A stretch of 40,381 nt of DNA, taken from positions 1 through 40,381 of the forward strand of contig JAADEM010000021.1 in NCBI GenBank assembly GCA_013153405.1, written 5' to 3'. The notes below the pieces were generated by a model, which did not search any database, had not been told where the DNA came from, and worked only from the letters and a program-made list of their open reading frames with translations. The stretch's first letter is position 1. Each line of letters begins with the position of its first letter. Both the position numbers and the translations under genes were made by a program. This document shows, piece by piece, positions 1 through 9,092 of this stretch. The stretch is from Chlorobiota bacterium (lineage in GTDB: Bacteria; Bacteroidota; Bacteroidia; Bacteroidales; Marinilabiliaceae).

Positions 1-342
1 CTTTATGGAAAATATAAAAATAAAAGAGCCGATATCTACATAGGCACATTTAATATAATTCCTAAAGAAAAGTACGGAGATCCTGATTTCTTTAAAAGCC
101 GGAAGGCCAGATACTTTATGATAGTTAATGCTTTTACAACCAATAAAGATGAATTTGCCGATGTATTGACACAACAAGTAAGCTTTACAATAAACAATGA
201 CATTCTCAAAAACAAAAACATATACAGAGTCAGTAAAAACACAGGAATTGAGATAAAGCTTACAGGGATTCCAAATGATAAAGGAACAACTTTCACAACT
301 TATATCACCGGAGGAGGTTTTGACTTTTTTGTAATACGATGA
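1..342 (+). CDS. C-terminal part of unidentified protein (5' end outside window)
   Basis: An open frame runs in from the left edge and stops at TGA 340-342, giving at least 113 residues with no start visible. The end is rich in beta-type residues (ITGGGFDFFVIR at the C-terminus). There is no signal or recognisable catalytic motif in the visible part. I do not recognise the family. It is convergent with the glycosidase gene at 504-2375, and the hairpin at 456-489 lies between them. Confidence 0.55.
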   Translation, partial: LYGKYKNKRADIYIGTFNIIPKEKYGDPDFFKSRKARYFMIVNAFTTNKDEFADVLTQQVSFTINNDILKNKNIYRVSKNTGIEIKLTGIPNDKGTTFTTYITGGGFDFFVIR

Positions 343-450
343 CCGGCATTTAACAAGCAGTAATTTGTTTTGTAGCTGGTCTGAAAAAAGTAATCTATCT
401 GATTTTACTTCACATGATATTTATCAGTAACTGCACATCCCATACATCTA

Positions 451-489
451 AAAAAGCAAGCAGGACAGGCAACCGCCTGACCTGCTTGC
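451..489 (-). terminator. Rho-independent terminator of the glycosidase gene
   Basis: A 15-bp stem with one mismatch (456-470 paired with 475-489) has a 4-nt loop. On the minus strand it is followed by a run of five T (complement of 451-455). It starts 15 bp after the stop codon of the gene at 504-2375. Confidence 0.85.
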
Positions 490-503
490 AGGGTTGGTTC
501 TGG

Positions 504-2375
504 TTATTTTTTTACAAATTCAATTACCCGTTCACCTTTATCTGTTTGCAATTTTACGATGTAAATTCCAGTATTAAGAAATGACACATCAATTTTATTC
601 TTATTACAAACTCCTTGTAACAACACATTTCCGGCAATATCATAAATTGTATAATGCGCGATATTCAAATCACTATTTATAAAAATCCCTTCTGATACGG
701 GATTAGGGTACAACCTGATATCATCATATTTCTTGGGAGTATTGAATATCCCAGTCGATTTCCTGCCTTTTATAACAATAAAATTCGAAGAGTATGGCGG
801 AATAACTATAGTATCTCCGTTATTGAAGATTTTTCCGTACGGGAGTATCTGATCATAATTATCAGGGCCGCCGCCGGTAGTATTTCCGGTTTCCTCATTT
901 ATATAAAATTTTGTATTACGGTATTCGAAACTACCTCGCACCTCATACCAGTACACATTAGTAAGTTTGTAATTATATGCATTATTAACAGTTACTGCTA
1001 TTGCAACATCTTCGGCCGTCGGGTTCACCACCGAAATTCCTAACTCTCCTGAGGCAAATCTTGAAGCATATGCGTTCACATCTGTACTGTTCGTCACTGT
1101 TGAAGCAACCATATGATCTCCAAACATTTTATCATAAAAATAATATGACATAAAAACAGGATAAGGAGTATAATTATACTGATCGGGATCGTTAATGGCT
1201 AGCAGCGACTTAACCTGATTGTCGGGGTCATCAGGGTTGTACTTCCATTCTCCAGTCCATGTAGTAGAAAGCCCCAGGCCATTCTTCATTACTTCACCAA
1301 GAATCTGAGTAAAGAATACACTGTTTACCATATTGGTTGTATAATTTCCCCTGCTATTGAATTCGGTCAGAGCAACAGGAAAATGGTCAAGGGTATAATT
1401 TGTATTTTGTTCCACTGTATTTCGCAACATCTCAATATTCTCCGAAATTACACCAACTGCCCCTAAAATATTTTCAGGAGTTGCATTCCCCGCTGTGGTA
1501 AAATACTGATGAATTATAAAAAAATCAGCATCATCCTGCACTTCTGAAACCACCTGCGGATTCCAGTCTGTATCTTTTGTATATAATACTGCTCCGACTT
1601 TTATATCAGGATCCACTTTTTTCATCTCGCTAACAAATACCCTGAAATCTTCTCCATACTCGGTCCCTGTAACATTACCAAGTCCCTCAACATTATAACC
1701 TGTTTCCCACGGGCCATAACACTCATTTCCAACCTCCCAGTATTTTACATTTGCATTAAGTTCCACATTCATTTTTCGCACAAATTCCGCAGCATATTTT
1801 GCAGCCTGCAGAACTCTGGCTTCACGGGTTCCCTCATCAGTAACACCGTAACGGGCATAAAAGTAATTCACAACAATAATAGCCTCGCCATTAACCTGCT
1901 CCACAAGCTTAATAAAATTTTCAGGTTTCAGTGCTGTGCTTTTTGTTCCGTCGATAGGATTCCATGAAACAGGATTGTTTTCCTTATCGAGACAAGTCTG
2001 AAACGAGGATGGTATATTGCCATCAAAAAAATAGATATTACTTCCGCTTCCGGCAGGAAACCTGTATGCTTTAACTCCTGATTTTATAAATGTGTTTAAA
2101 CGGTCATTTTCAGTCAATATACCATCACCACTTCTGAAGGTTATATTGGCACCGCACTGAACAGGCAGAACCTTATTTATGGTATCGGCAGCATCAACAA
2201 TTATCTGAACCACATTTGATATTTCCGGCTCCTGTTTTATTTTAAATTCAGTGGGAACAGTATAAGTACGCACCTGCCAGGTATCCAGAAAAAAGTTCCT
2301 TTCGTCATCCTCTTGCGAATATGCCGGAAGGAACAACAGAACAAACAGAATAAAAAGTGCAACGGTTTTAATCAT
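504..2375 (-). CDS. Secreted clan GH-A-type glycoside hydrolase with T9SS sorting domain
   Basis: A 623-residue extracellular carbohydrate-active enzyme. Residues 1-20 are a signal peptide (hydrophobic core, ending AYSQ). The middle is a TIM-barrel of the alpha-L-arabinofuranosidase/GH39-GH51-like kind. WEVGNE at 213-218 places the presumed acid/base at Glu218, and ALTEFN at 335-340 places the presumed nucleophile at Glu338. A beta-sandwich follows, and about residues 550-623 form a type A Por/T9SS C-terminal sorting domain (LYPNPVSEG, then DIAGNVL and GIYIVKL). The neighbour upstream on the same strand is a sulfatase, suggesting a shared sulfated polysaccharide substrate. No SusC/SusD pair is visible. 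The exact GH family and substrate are uncertain; the catalytic clan is fairly secure. Confidence 0.8.
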   Translation of the reverse strand: MIKTVALFILFVLLFLPAYSQEDDERNFFLDTWQVRTYTVPTEFKIKQEPEISNVVQIIVDAADTINKVLPVQCGANITFRSGDGILTENDRLNTFIKSGVKAYRFPAGSGSNIYFFDGNIPSSFQTCLDKENNPVSWNPIDGTKSTALKPENFIKLVEQVNGEAIIVVNYFYARYGVTDEGTREARVLQAAKYAAEFVRKMNVELNANVKYWEVGNECYGPWETGYNVEGLGNVTGTEYGEDFRVFVSEMKKVDPDIKVGAVLYTKDTDWNPQVVSEVQDDADFFIIHQYFTTAGNATPENILGAVGVISENIEMLRNTVEQNTNYTLDHFPVALTEFNSRGNYTTNMVNSVFFTQILGEVMKNGLGLSTTWTGEWKYNPDDPDNQVKSLLAINDPDQYNYTPYPVFMSYYFYDKMFGDHMVASTVTNSTDVNAYASRFASGELGISVVNPTAEDVAIAVTVNNAYNYKLTNVYWYEVRGSFEYRNTKFYINEETGNTTGGGPDNYDQILPYGKIFNNGDTIVIPPYSSNFIVIKGRKSTGIFNTPKKYDDIRLYPNPVSEGIFINSDLNIAHYTIYDIAGNVLLQGVCNKNKIDVSFLNTGIYIVKLQTDKGERVIEFVKK

Positions 2376-2634
2376 ATAAACATTTATTTAATCATTATTT
2401 TGCTAAGATACCTGTTTCATTCATCAATTCCATTACATACATTCCTTTCTCCTGTCTTGAAACATCAATACCTGTACTTTGTAGCGCAATCGACAATATT
2501 TTTTATCCTTCTATTGAGTATAGATAATTATAAAGCTTCCGACAGATACTCATTGTGAATATTTATTGCCTTTTAGCATGATTCAGAAAAATATCAAACA
2601 TACCCTCGGTTCTGATCCGGCCTACAACATTTGC

Positions 2635-4623
2635 CTAATCACCTTCCTTCAACTTAAAACTCACATCATCAATGTAAATTTCACCTGTAGCCTTGCCTGT
2701 CAGCAATGATATTTCCCAGTCTGCAGCCGACTCCGGAACATTTACTTCATATTCATACCTGATAAATTTATCTGACAACTCCATATCCGGAGAAACAAAA
2801 ACATTTTCGGTACCGTCAAAATTATAAACTTTAAACTCTGTTTTTATTACTGACGCATCAGAAGCCTTTGCCCTAAATGAGATCACCGCTCTTTTCCCTC
2901 GGATACCTGATAAACAATTGTATTTCTCAGTCATTAGTTTTCCGTCGTCGTAAGAGCCGCCAGGTGATATTACTTTAACACATGCAATGTCATCACCTGT
3001 GCCGGCTTCAACCGCTCTCGACAACTCTGCAGAGAAACCGTTTTTCTCGGACAGTGTCCATCCGTTACCCACTCCTTCTTCAAATCCGGGATTATTAAGA
3101 ATATAATTAACTCCGGTTATATATTTCAAACTTTTACCGGTTAAATAAAAATAGTGTTGCTCATTCCACCAGTTACGGGCAATAGAAAGTAAAGAGTCCT
3201 TCACTTGTTGATACTCCGGTTTGTTTGCCAGATTTACTCTTTCCAGCGAATCAGCAACATAGTCGTACAATTCAATATCTTCAATTTTATTCTCATCCCA
3301 GGCTATATCGGTAGGAATATATGATACTTTATCCATCCAGACTGTAAATCTGTATCGTCCTGTACGAAATGAATACCCCATATTTCCTCCTGCCCTGAAT
3401 TGAGAAACGGCACAGGTTTTATTTAGTTTTTCGCCCTTTAAAGCGGGAGTCAGCAAATCTCCCTCAAGAAATTCGGGGACATCGAATCCTGCAAGATCAA
3501 CAAGTGTGGGATAAATATCATAACTGTCTACAGGCTCATAACAAACACCACCTTTTCCGTCAGGCACTACGATTATGAGCGGAAGATGTGTACCATTCTC
3601 AAAATTAGTATGCTTACCCCACTGGTTATGATCGCCCAGATGATAACCATGATCGCCCCAAAGTACAATTATGGTATTACCGGCAAGACCTTTTTCCTCC
3701 AGTTTATCCAGAAGCTTACCCACCAGATCATCGATGTATGAGGTACATGCATAGTAGCCGTGAATTATTCGTTTTTGCAGAGCTGTATCCATTTTTTCTG
3801 TAACATCAGTATAATTCCAGATATCAGGAATATCAACATATTTATCCGGATTAGGTTCCGGTTTAAAATAAATATACGACGGTGCACCTGCCACCGTGTC
3901 CTGAAATGGAGCCAGTTCTATTTTATCCCTGTCGTACATATCCCAATATTTTTTAGGAGCAATAAAGGGGATATGAGGTTTTTTAAATCCAACTGCTAAA
4001 AAAAATGGTTTTTGTTCCGCTGCCAGTTCATCAAGATATTTAAGAGCCAGCAAACATGACTGACCGTCCTCATATCCATCAAAACCAACACCTTCGGGAC
4101 CTGTTTCAGTAACAGTATTCGCCTTAACCCGATACTGACCTTTAACAAAACTGCCATATTTTTCAGGGTATGAATAGCTGCCAATCGGAATATATGCTTT
4201 GGTCCACGACCGGGTATCATGACCGGCATCCACAGTACGAGGATCATATATTTTTCCAATACCTATGGTTTCATACCCTTTATTTTTGAAAAACAGGGGA
4301 AGTGTTATTGCATCAGGCCTGACATCTCTGATTTGAGTTCTGAGATTCTTTATACCTGTTCCGTCAGGAGTAAGCCCGCTGAGCATACTTGCCCTTGAAG
4401 GCCCGCATACCGACCATGCACAATAGGCATTACTGAAAACAATTCCCTGATCTGCCAACCGATCAATATTGGGTGATTTCACCTGACTTGCACCATAACA
4501 GTTTAAAACCGGTTTTAAATCATCTACCGCAATAAACAAAATATTTTTCTTTTGTGCCGGAAGCATATTACTTACGGCTAAAAGAACTAACAATACCAAC
4601 CTTTTTTTTGTATTTCTTTTCAT
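2635..4623 (-). CDS. Formylglycine-dependent sulfatase (iduronate-2-sulfatase-like) with C-terminal binding domain
   Basis: A 662-residue secreted S1-type sulfatase that hydrolyses sulfate esters, probably on a polysaccharide. Signal peptide at about 1-23. The metal-binding Asp pair is AVDDLKP (Asp34/Asp35). The signature C-x-P-S-R is SVCGPSRASM with Cys73 as the residue converted to formylglycine. GFKKPHIPF and WGDHGYHLGDH are further active-site blocks typical of the iduronate-2-sulfatase branch. About residues 510-660 form a beta-sandwich (NPGFEEG start, IYIDDVSF end) resembling CBM4/9-type carbohydrate-binding modules. An anaerobic or FGE-type maturase must act on it; none is in the window. 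It lies 259 bp before the glycosidase on the same strand, so co-transcription is possible. Confidence 0.9.
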   Translation of the reverse strand: MKRNTKKRLVLLVLLAVSNMLPAQKKNILFIAVDDLKPVLNCYGASQVKSPNIDRLADQGIVFSNAYCAWSVCGPSRASMLSGLTPDGTGIKNLRTQIRDVRPDAITLPLFFKNKGYETIGIGKIYDPRTVDAGHDTRSWTKAYIPIGSYSYPEKYGSFVKGQYRVKANTVTETGPEGVGFDGYEDGQSCLLALKYLDELAAEQKPFFLAVGFKKPHIPFIAPKKYWDMYDRDKIELAPFQDTVAGAPSYIYFKPEPNPDKYVDIPDIWNYTDVTEKMDTALQKRIIHGYYACTSYIDDLVGKLLDKLEEKGLAGNTIIVLWGDHGYHLGDHNQWGKHTNFENGTHLPLIIVVPDGKGGVCYEPVDSYDIYPTLVDLAGFDVPEFLEGDLLTPALKGEKLNKTCAVSQFRAGGNMGYSFRTGRYRFTVWMDKVSYIPTDIAWDENKIEDIELYDYVADSLERVNLANKPEYQQVKDSLLSIARNWWNEQHYFYLTGKSLKYITGVNYILNNPGFEEGVGNGWTLSEKNGFSAELSRAVEAGTGDDIACVKVISPGGSYDDGKLMTEKYNCLSGIRGKRAVISFRAKASDASVIKTEFKVYNFDGTENVFVSPDMELSDKFIRYEYEVNVPESAADWEISLLTGKATGEIYIDDVSFKLKEGD

Positions 4624-4721
4624 AATTACTCTTAAAAAACCCTCTTGATTACAAATTTAAAATCATGTATCAAGCCCAATCTTTTTTATTGAATTAAAAT
4701 TCTTAAATATTAAGCTATTTG

Positions 4722-4729
4722 CAAAAGTA
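4722..4729 (-). promoter_or_regulatory. Candidate -7 element (TACTTTTG) for the sulfatase gene
   Basis: The minus strand reads TACTTTTG, an exact match to the Bacteroidota -7 consensus TAnnTTTG, about 100 nt before the sulfatase start. No clear -33 TTTG is present at 19-21 nt, so support is moderate. Confidence 0.4.
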
Positions 4730-4806
4730 CGATTATAAAAAAACACAGTTGATCTAAACAACCAAGCTGCAATAACGTTTTATAAAAGAATTAAAGACAC
4801 ATCAGT

Positions 4807-5238
4807 ATGAAATTATTTTTTATAAACATCTTTTTATTGCTTGGGATACAGGCAAATGCTCAGATATGGCTAACAGACCTTGAAGATGCAAAAAAAACAG
4901 CAGTTGAGAAAAACAGAAATATTATTCTTGTATTTCAGGGAACCGACTGGTGCGCCCCCTGCATAAAACTGCAGAAAGAAATATGGAATTCAGAAGAGTT
5001 TAAAGAATATGCAAAAGACCATTTCGTACTACTGAAAGCTGAATTTCCCAGAAAAAAGAAAAACCAATTGACAAAAGAACAACAGGAAAAAAACAACAAG
5101 CTTGCCGAAATGTATAACAAAAAAGGTTATTTCCCATTGGTTGTTGTTCTTGACAAAAATGGGAATGTTTTGGGCAACACAGGATATAAAAGGGTCACTC
5201 CCTCTGAATACATTAATATTCTAACATCTTTTGAATAA
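4807..5238 (+). CDS. Periplasmic thioredoxin-like protein (CAPC active site)
   Basis: A 143-residue thioredoxin-fold protein with a signal peptide (1-19, cut near ANAQ). The redox motif is DWCAPC (Cys49, Cys52), followed by the KLQKEIW and NSEEFKEY segments usual in thioredoxin_7/DUF255-like proteins. FPLVVVLDKNGNVLG near the end is the typical beta-strand with the cis-proline region. It is the first gene of a four-gene set (thioredoxin, ApbE, DUF4266, DUF3570); only 2 bp separate it from apbE. In this context it probably keeps a cysteine-containing partner reduced, the most obvious candidate being the CGC tail of the DUF4266 lipoprotein (inference). Confidence 0.85.
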   Translation: MKLFFINIFLLLGIQANAQIWLTDLEDAKKTAVEKNRNIILVFQGTDWCAPCIKLQKEIWNSEEFKEYAKDHFVLLKAEFPRKKKNQLTKEQQEKNNKLAEMYNKKGYFPLVVVLDKNGNVLGNTGYKRVTPSEYINILTSFE

Positions 5239-5240
5239 TT

Positions 5241-6254
5241 ATGACATCTAACATCAGAAACTTTTTTATAATATCTACACTACTGGCTTTTTCGGTTACG
5301 GCTATACCGCAATCTGTTTTCCACAAAAAACTTCTGTTAATGGGGAGCAGATTCGACCTGTATGTTGTAGCTGAGGATTCTATTAGTGCTGAAACTGATT
5401 TTAACCTGGCTATTAATGAAATAAAAAGAATTGAAAATATTATTTCATCATGGGATCCCAATTCCGAAACTTCCCTGATAAACCTGAATGCAGGAATAAA
5501 ACCGGTAAAAGTCAGTAAAGAACTTTTTAATCTGATTAACCGCTCCCTGATTATCTCAAAATTGACAGATGGAGCCTTTGATATTTCCTATGCTTCAATG
5601 GACAGGATATGGAAATTTGACGGAACAATGAAAAATTTTCCTTCCGAAGAAAAAATAAAAGAATCGGTCTCAAAAGTAGGTTATAAAAATATAATTCTTG
5701 ATTACGATAAAAGAACTGTATTCCTGAAAAACAAAGGTATGAAAATAGGCTTTGGGGCTATTGGGAAAGGTTATGCTGCTGATGCTGCCAAAACATTATT
5801 AATGGAAAAAGGAGTTAAGGCAGGTATAATTAATGCATCTGGCGATATGAATACCTGGGGAAAACAACCTGATGGTAAAGAGTGGACTGTAGCCATAACA
5901 AATCCTTTCGACAAGAACAAGGCTTTTGCAATCATGCCAGTTACTAACGAGGCTGTTGTAACATCTGGTAATTATGAAAAGTTTGTGATGTTTCATGGAA
6001 AAAGATACTCACATATCATTGATCCACGAACCGGATATCCGGCCAGCGGCATTACAAGCGCAACTGTGTTTGCTCCCAGTGCCGAACTCGCCGATGCTCT
6101 GGCAACTTCCATATTTGTAATGGGTGTTGATGTGGGAATCGACCGCATTAACCAACTCCCTAAAGTTGAATGTATTATAATTGATGACCAGGGTAAAATA
6201 CACACATCGGAGAATATCGATATTGAAAATTACAGAAAAAAACAAATACAATGA
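5241..6254 (+). CDS. apbE: FAD:protein FMN transferase (ApbE)
   Basis: A 337-residue exported ApbE, which attaches FMN from FAD to a Thr/Ser of extracytoplasmic proteins. An N-terminal hydrophobic export signal (about 1-24) is present. Family motifs: FGAIGKGYAADAA (about 171-183), IINASGDMNTWG (about 196-207), YSHIIDPRTGYPASG (about 256-270) and AELADALATS with the Mg-binding Asp at about 285. The first motif usually reads GG(I/A)aKGyA and the NASGDM block is a slight variant of N-x-GG. It overlaps the next ORF by 4 nt (ATGA). Its flavinylation target is not obvious: no NqrC, RnfG or FMN-binding domain gene is nearby. Confidence 0.93.
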   Translation: MTSNIRNFFIISTLLAFSVTAIPQSVFHKKLLLMGSRFDLYVVAEDSISAETDFNLAINEIKRIENIISSWDPNSETSLINLNAGIKPVKVSKELFNLINRSLIISKLTDGAFDISYASMDRIWKFDGTMKNFPSEEKIKESVSKVGYKNIILDYDKRTVFLKNKGMKIGFGAIGKGYAADAAKTLLMEKGVKAGIINASGDMNTWGKQPDGKEWTVAITNPFDKNKAFAIMPVTNEAVVTSGNYEKFVMFHGKRYSHIIDPRTGYPASGITSATVFAPSAELADALATSIFVMGVDVGIDRINQLPKVECIIIDDQGKIHTSENIDIENYRKKQIQ

Positions 6255-6463
6255 AAAAGAAATTAATACCTACAATACTTACATTGTTACTTTTCACATC
6301 ATGCGTTACTGTTAAAGAATACGAGAAGGTTTACATAAACGATCCTGACATGGTTTTGTCAGACCAAAGATTCAACAAATTCGTTACATCTTTTCAGGTT
6401 TACAGAGAAGGTGCATCGGGAGCAAACGGAGGGAAAGCCGGCGGAGGCTGTGGTTGTAACTAA
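6251..6463 (+). CDS. DUF4266-family small lipoprotein with GGGCGCN tail
   Basis: A 70-residue lipoprotein. The lipobox LLFTSC places the lipidated Cys at 18. The central part (YINDPDMVLSDQRFNKF) matches the DUF4266 family, and the C-terminus is a Gly-rich tail with Cys67 and Cys69 ending in CGCN. Function is unknown. It is translationally coupled to apbE (ATGA overlap) and followed 44 bp later by the DUF3570 barrel. The tail could bind metal or be a redox or modification site; this is inference. Confident on the family, none on the role. Confidence 0.85.
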   Translation: MKKKLIPTILTLLLFTSCVTVKEYEKVYINDPDMVLSDQRFNKFVTSFQVYREGASGANGGKAGGGCGCN

Positions 6464-6507
6464 ATCTCATAATAAAAAGTATTCCTGTAGTTAATTTACT
6501 AAGAAAC

Positions 6508-7959
6508 ATGAAGTATATAATATTAATATTTTTTTTACTGGGCACTCTATCTGCATTTTCACAAACAAAGGAGGAAAGCAGTAGTGATTACAAAAAGCGG
6601 GTATTGGAAAGTACAGAGCTTGACATCCTGTCAAGCTATTATACGCAGGACGGAAATAATGCTGCAGTAACAGGTGGAATAGGAACAGAAGAGCTTAACG
6701 ATTTTGCTACAAACATAAAGATTTCAATTCCGTTAAACGATGATGATGTTTTAACTATAGACGGAACCATTTCTGCATACAGCTCTGCTTCTTCCGGCAA
6801 CCTGAACCCTTTTACCAGCGCTTCATCCGGTGCATCAGAAGGTGATGATGACGAAGAGGACGACGACAACACCAATACCACTGATGATCCGGTTACCGGA
6901 AGCCCGTGGGTTGCATCATCCGGAGCCTCGGCCAAAGACGTATGGTTTAATGGCATTGTAGGTTACAGTCACTCATCCGACAATAGAAATAACATAATAA
7001 ATGCCGATATCGGTTTTGCCACAGAATATGATTATTCATCATTTGGCGGAGGACTGGGATTTGCCCACCTGATGAATGAAAAAAATACAGAACTCAATAT
7101 CTCGGCCAAAATTTACCTTGATACATGGGATCCGCAATATCCCACTGAAATAAAAACATACATCTCAGAGGACGGAAATCTGGACGGTGGTTTTTTTAAT
7201 GGTGTTGATATACTGGATGCATCAGGGACACCTATAGATAAAAATGGAACCAATATCTGGAGTCCTGTCAGCAACACCCTTGTAACCAACAAAAACAGAA
7301 ACACTTACTCTGTTTCGGCTGCTTTTTCACAAATATTAAACAAGAGAGCACAAATATCATTATTTATGGACTTTGTGTATCAGGAAGGATGGCTTTCAAA
7401 CCCGATGCAAAGAGTATATTTTTCCGACAGAGATAATTACTATATCGGAACTGCATCATATATTCCGGTTTACGACACTCCTCAAAACACGGAAGTATTT
7501 CAACTGGCCGATGATATAGAACGGCTTCCTGACTCAAGAGTTAAATTACCGCTTGGCATGAGATTCAACTACTATCTTAATGAACATATCGTTGTGAGAA
7601 CATATTACCGTTACTATTTCGACGACTGGGGTATAAACTCACACACTGCTAACATTGAATTACCTGTTAAACTTGGAATGAATTTTACCTTGTATCCGTC
7701 GTACAGATATTACACCCAAACGGCAGCTGACTATTTCGCTCCTTTTGAGCAGCACTTATCCTCGGAACAGTATTACACGTCCGATTATGATTTATCCGGA
7801 TTTTCGGCCAACCAATACGGATTCGGTGTTCAGTACAATGATCTTTTAGGAAATTTTATGGGCCTTAAAAATGTAAACCTTACATATAATTACTATGATC
7901 GTACTACGGGACTTGACGCACATATAGTTTCATTCGGTCTGAAATTTGTAATCCCCTGA
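6508..7959 (+). CDS. DUF3570 outer-membrane beta-barrel protein
   Basis: A 483-residue protein with a signal peptide (1-19, SAFSQ). The body is built of alternating beta-strands rich in Tyr/Phe, and the last strand ends VSFGLKFVIP, as in outer-membrane barrels. DUF3570 family members are found with ApbE and DUF4266, as here. Residues about 111-127 form a very acidic loop (EGDDDEEDDDNTNTTDD), flanked by repeated SASSG-type segments at about 92-97, 104-110 and 136-141. The acidic loop may bind Ca2+ or another cation (inference). It may act as an export or electron-conduit barrel partner for the small lipoprotein, but no direct evidence exists in the sequence. Confidence 0.85.
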   Translation: MKYIILIFFLLGTLSAFSQTKEESSSDYKKRVLESTELDILSSYYTQDGNNAAVTGGIGTEELNDFATNIKISIPLNDDDVLTIDGTISAYSSASSGNLNPFTSASSGASEGDDDEEDDDNTNTTDDPVTGSPWVASSGASAKDVWFNGIVGYSHSSDNRNNIINADIGFATEYDYSSFGGGLGFAHLMNEKNTELNISAKIYLDTWDPQYPTEIKTYISEDGNLDGGFFNGVDILDASGTPIDKNGTNIWSPVSNTLVTNKNRNTYSVSAAFSQILNKRAQISLFMDFVYQEGWLSNPMQRVYFSDRDNYYIGTASYIPVYDTPQNTEVFQLADDIERLPDSRVKLPLGMRFNYYLNEHIVVRTYYRYYFDDWGINSHTANIELPVKLGMNFTLYPSYRYYTQTAADYFAPFEQHLSSEQYYTSDYDLSGFSANQYGFGVQYNDLLGNFMGLKNVNLTYNYYDRTTGLDAHIVSFGLKFVIP

Positions 7960-8061
7960 CATAATTACACTTTGACATATTTTATGTATAAATGGCTATA
8001 CAATAAGCTCACTTTTATCCGCACTTTTATTTTATGCTGATAAATGCGTCAATAATATTTT

Positions 8062-8069
8062 TATATTTG
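8062..8069 (+). promoter_or_regulatory. Candidate -7 element (TATATTTG) for the PAP2 gene
   Basis: TATATTTG is an exact TAnnTTTG match about 55 nt before the start codon at 8124. A -33 TTTG at the usual spacing is not evident. Confidence 0.4.
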
Positions 8070-8123
8070 AAGTTTTCCTAAGATTTTAACCTCCGGCTTA
8101 ATCCGGTTACATAAACTAAACAT

Positions 8124-9023
8124 ATGGATTTCTTCAAAAGAGAACACAGAATATTCAATCTGACGGACCGTATAACAATATTGTATATTATAGTTTCAGG
8201 TATAATGCTGTTTTTCGGCAATCGTAATACCGATGAAATTTTATTACATCTGTTCATAAGGCTATTTATTTTTTTCCTAATATACCTTACAGCAAAAAAC
8301 TGTAACAAACACGAATGGAAAGTACTGAAATTAATACATCGGTTTTATCCTTTACTTCTGTTGTCATTCTTTTTCCCTGAAACATATTATCTCAATAATA
8401 TTTTCGATTACAATCTTGATCCTTTTTTATTAAAATATGAAATAGCTATTTTCGGATTTTCACCGGCCGAAACATTCAGCAGCTGCTGTCCGTGGCCATG
8501 GTTTAGCGAAGCCATGCATATCGGATACTTTTCTTTTTATCCTCTCATTGCTTCTTATATGTATTACTATTATTATAAAAGGTACGAGCTGGCAGAAAAC
8601 AGAGTTTTTTTACTCTTCTTTTCTTTTTATGTATTCTATCTCATTTTCATACTTTTCCCCTCCGAAGGACCTCAGTATTTCATAAAATCAACATCAGCCG
8701 AAACCCCTGACGGATATCTTTTTACAAATTTCATGAAAATGATTTTAAAATACGGAGATCGTCCTACCGGAGCATTCCCCAGTTCCCATATCGGAATTAC
8801 CTGGATTATAATGTATTTCTTTTTTAAAGACTCGCCCGGACTGTTCAGGGCATGGCTTATTCCTGCATTACTTCTGACCTTTTCAACTGTATATATAAAA
8901 GCTCATTATGCCATCGACGTACTGGGCGGATTAATGATGGTTCCTTTGCTTATAACAACCGGTGGTTTTCTACTCAGACATTTGGCATCAGGAGGCAAGA
9001 AATCAGAGGCATTTAACAATTAA
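8124..9023 (+). CDS. PAP2-superfamily membrane phosphatase/phosphotransferase
   Basis: A 299-residue integral membrane protein with about six or more hydrophobic helices. Active-site motifs: K...GDRP (about 209-214), AFPSSH with His222, and TVYIKAHYAIDVLGG with His261 and Asp265. These correspond to the three PAP2 motifs (KxxxxxxRP, PSGH, SRx5Hx3D). The third is of the variant TVYxKxHYxID type, so the Arg beside Ser is absent and a Lys sits next to the catalytic His region. Likely role: dephosphorylation or head-group transfer on phospholipids or isoprenoid phosphates. Substrate cannot be told. Confidence 0.85.
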   Translation: MDFFKREHRIFNLTDRITILYIIVSGIMLFFGNRNTDEILLHLFIRLFIFFLIYLTAKNCNKHEWKVLKLIHRFYPLLLLSFFFPETYYLNNIFDYNLDPFLLKYEIAIFGFSPAETFSSCCPWPWFSEAMHIGYFSFYPLIASYMYYYYYKRYELAENRVFLLFFSFYVFYLIFILFPSEGPQYFIKSTSAETPDGYLFTNFMKMILKYGDRPTGAFPSSHIGITWIIMYFFFKDSPGLFRAWLIPALLLTFSTVYIKAHYAIDVLGGLMMVPLLITTGGFLLRHLASGGKKSEAFNN

Positions 9024-9024
9024 T

Positions 9025-9047
9025 CCGTTTTTCAACGGCTTTTTATT
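9025..9047 (+). terminator. Weak stem-loop with T-run after the PAP2 gene
   Basis: A 5-bp stem (CCGTT 9025-9029 with AACGG 9034-9038) is followed by CTTTTTATT, 2 bp after the stop codon. It is short, so partial read-through into the next gene (start 9093) is likely. Confidence 0.45.
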
Positions 9048-9092
9048 AAAAAAACATATTTTTACTGCTTAATTATTCAGTCCCCAATTAAA

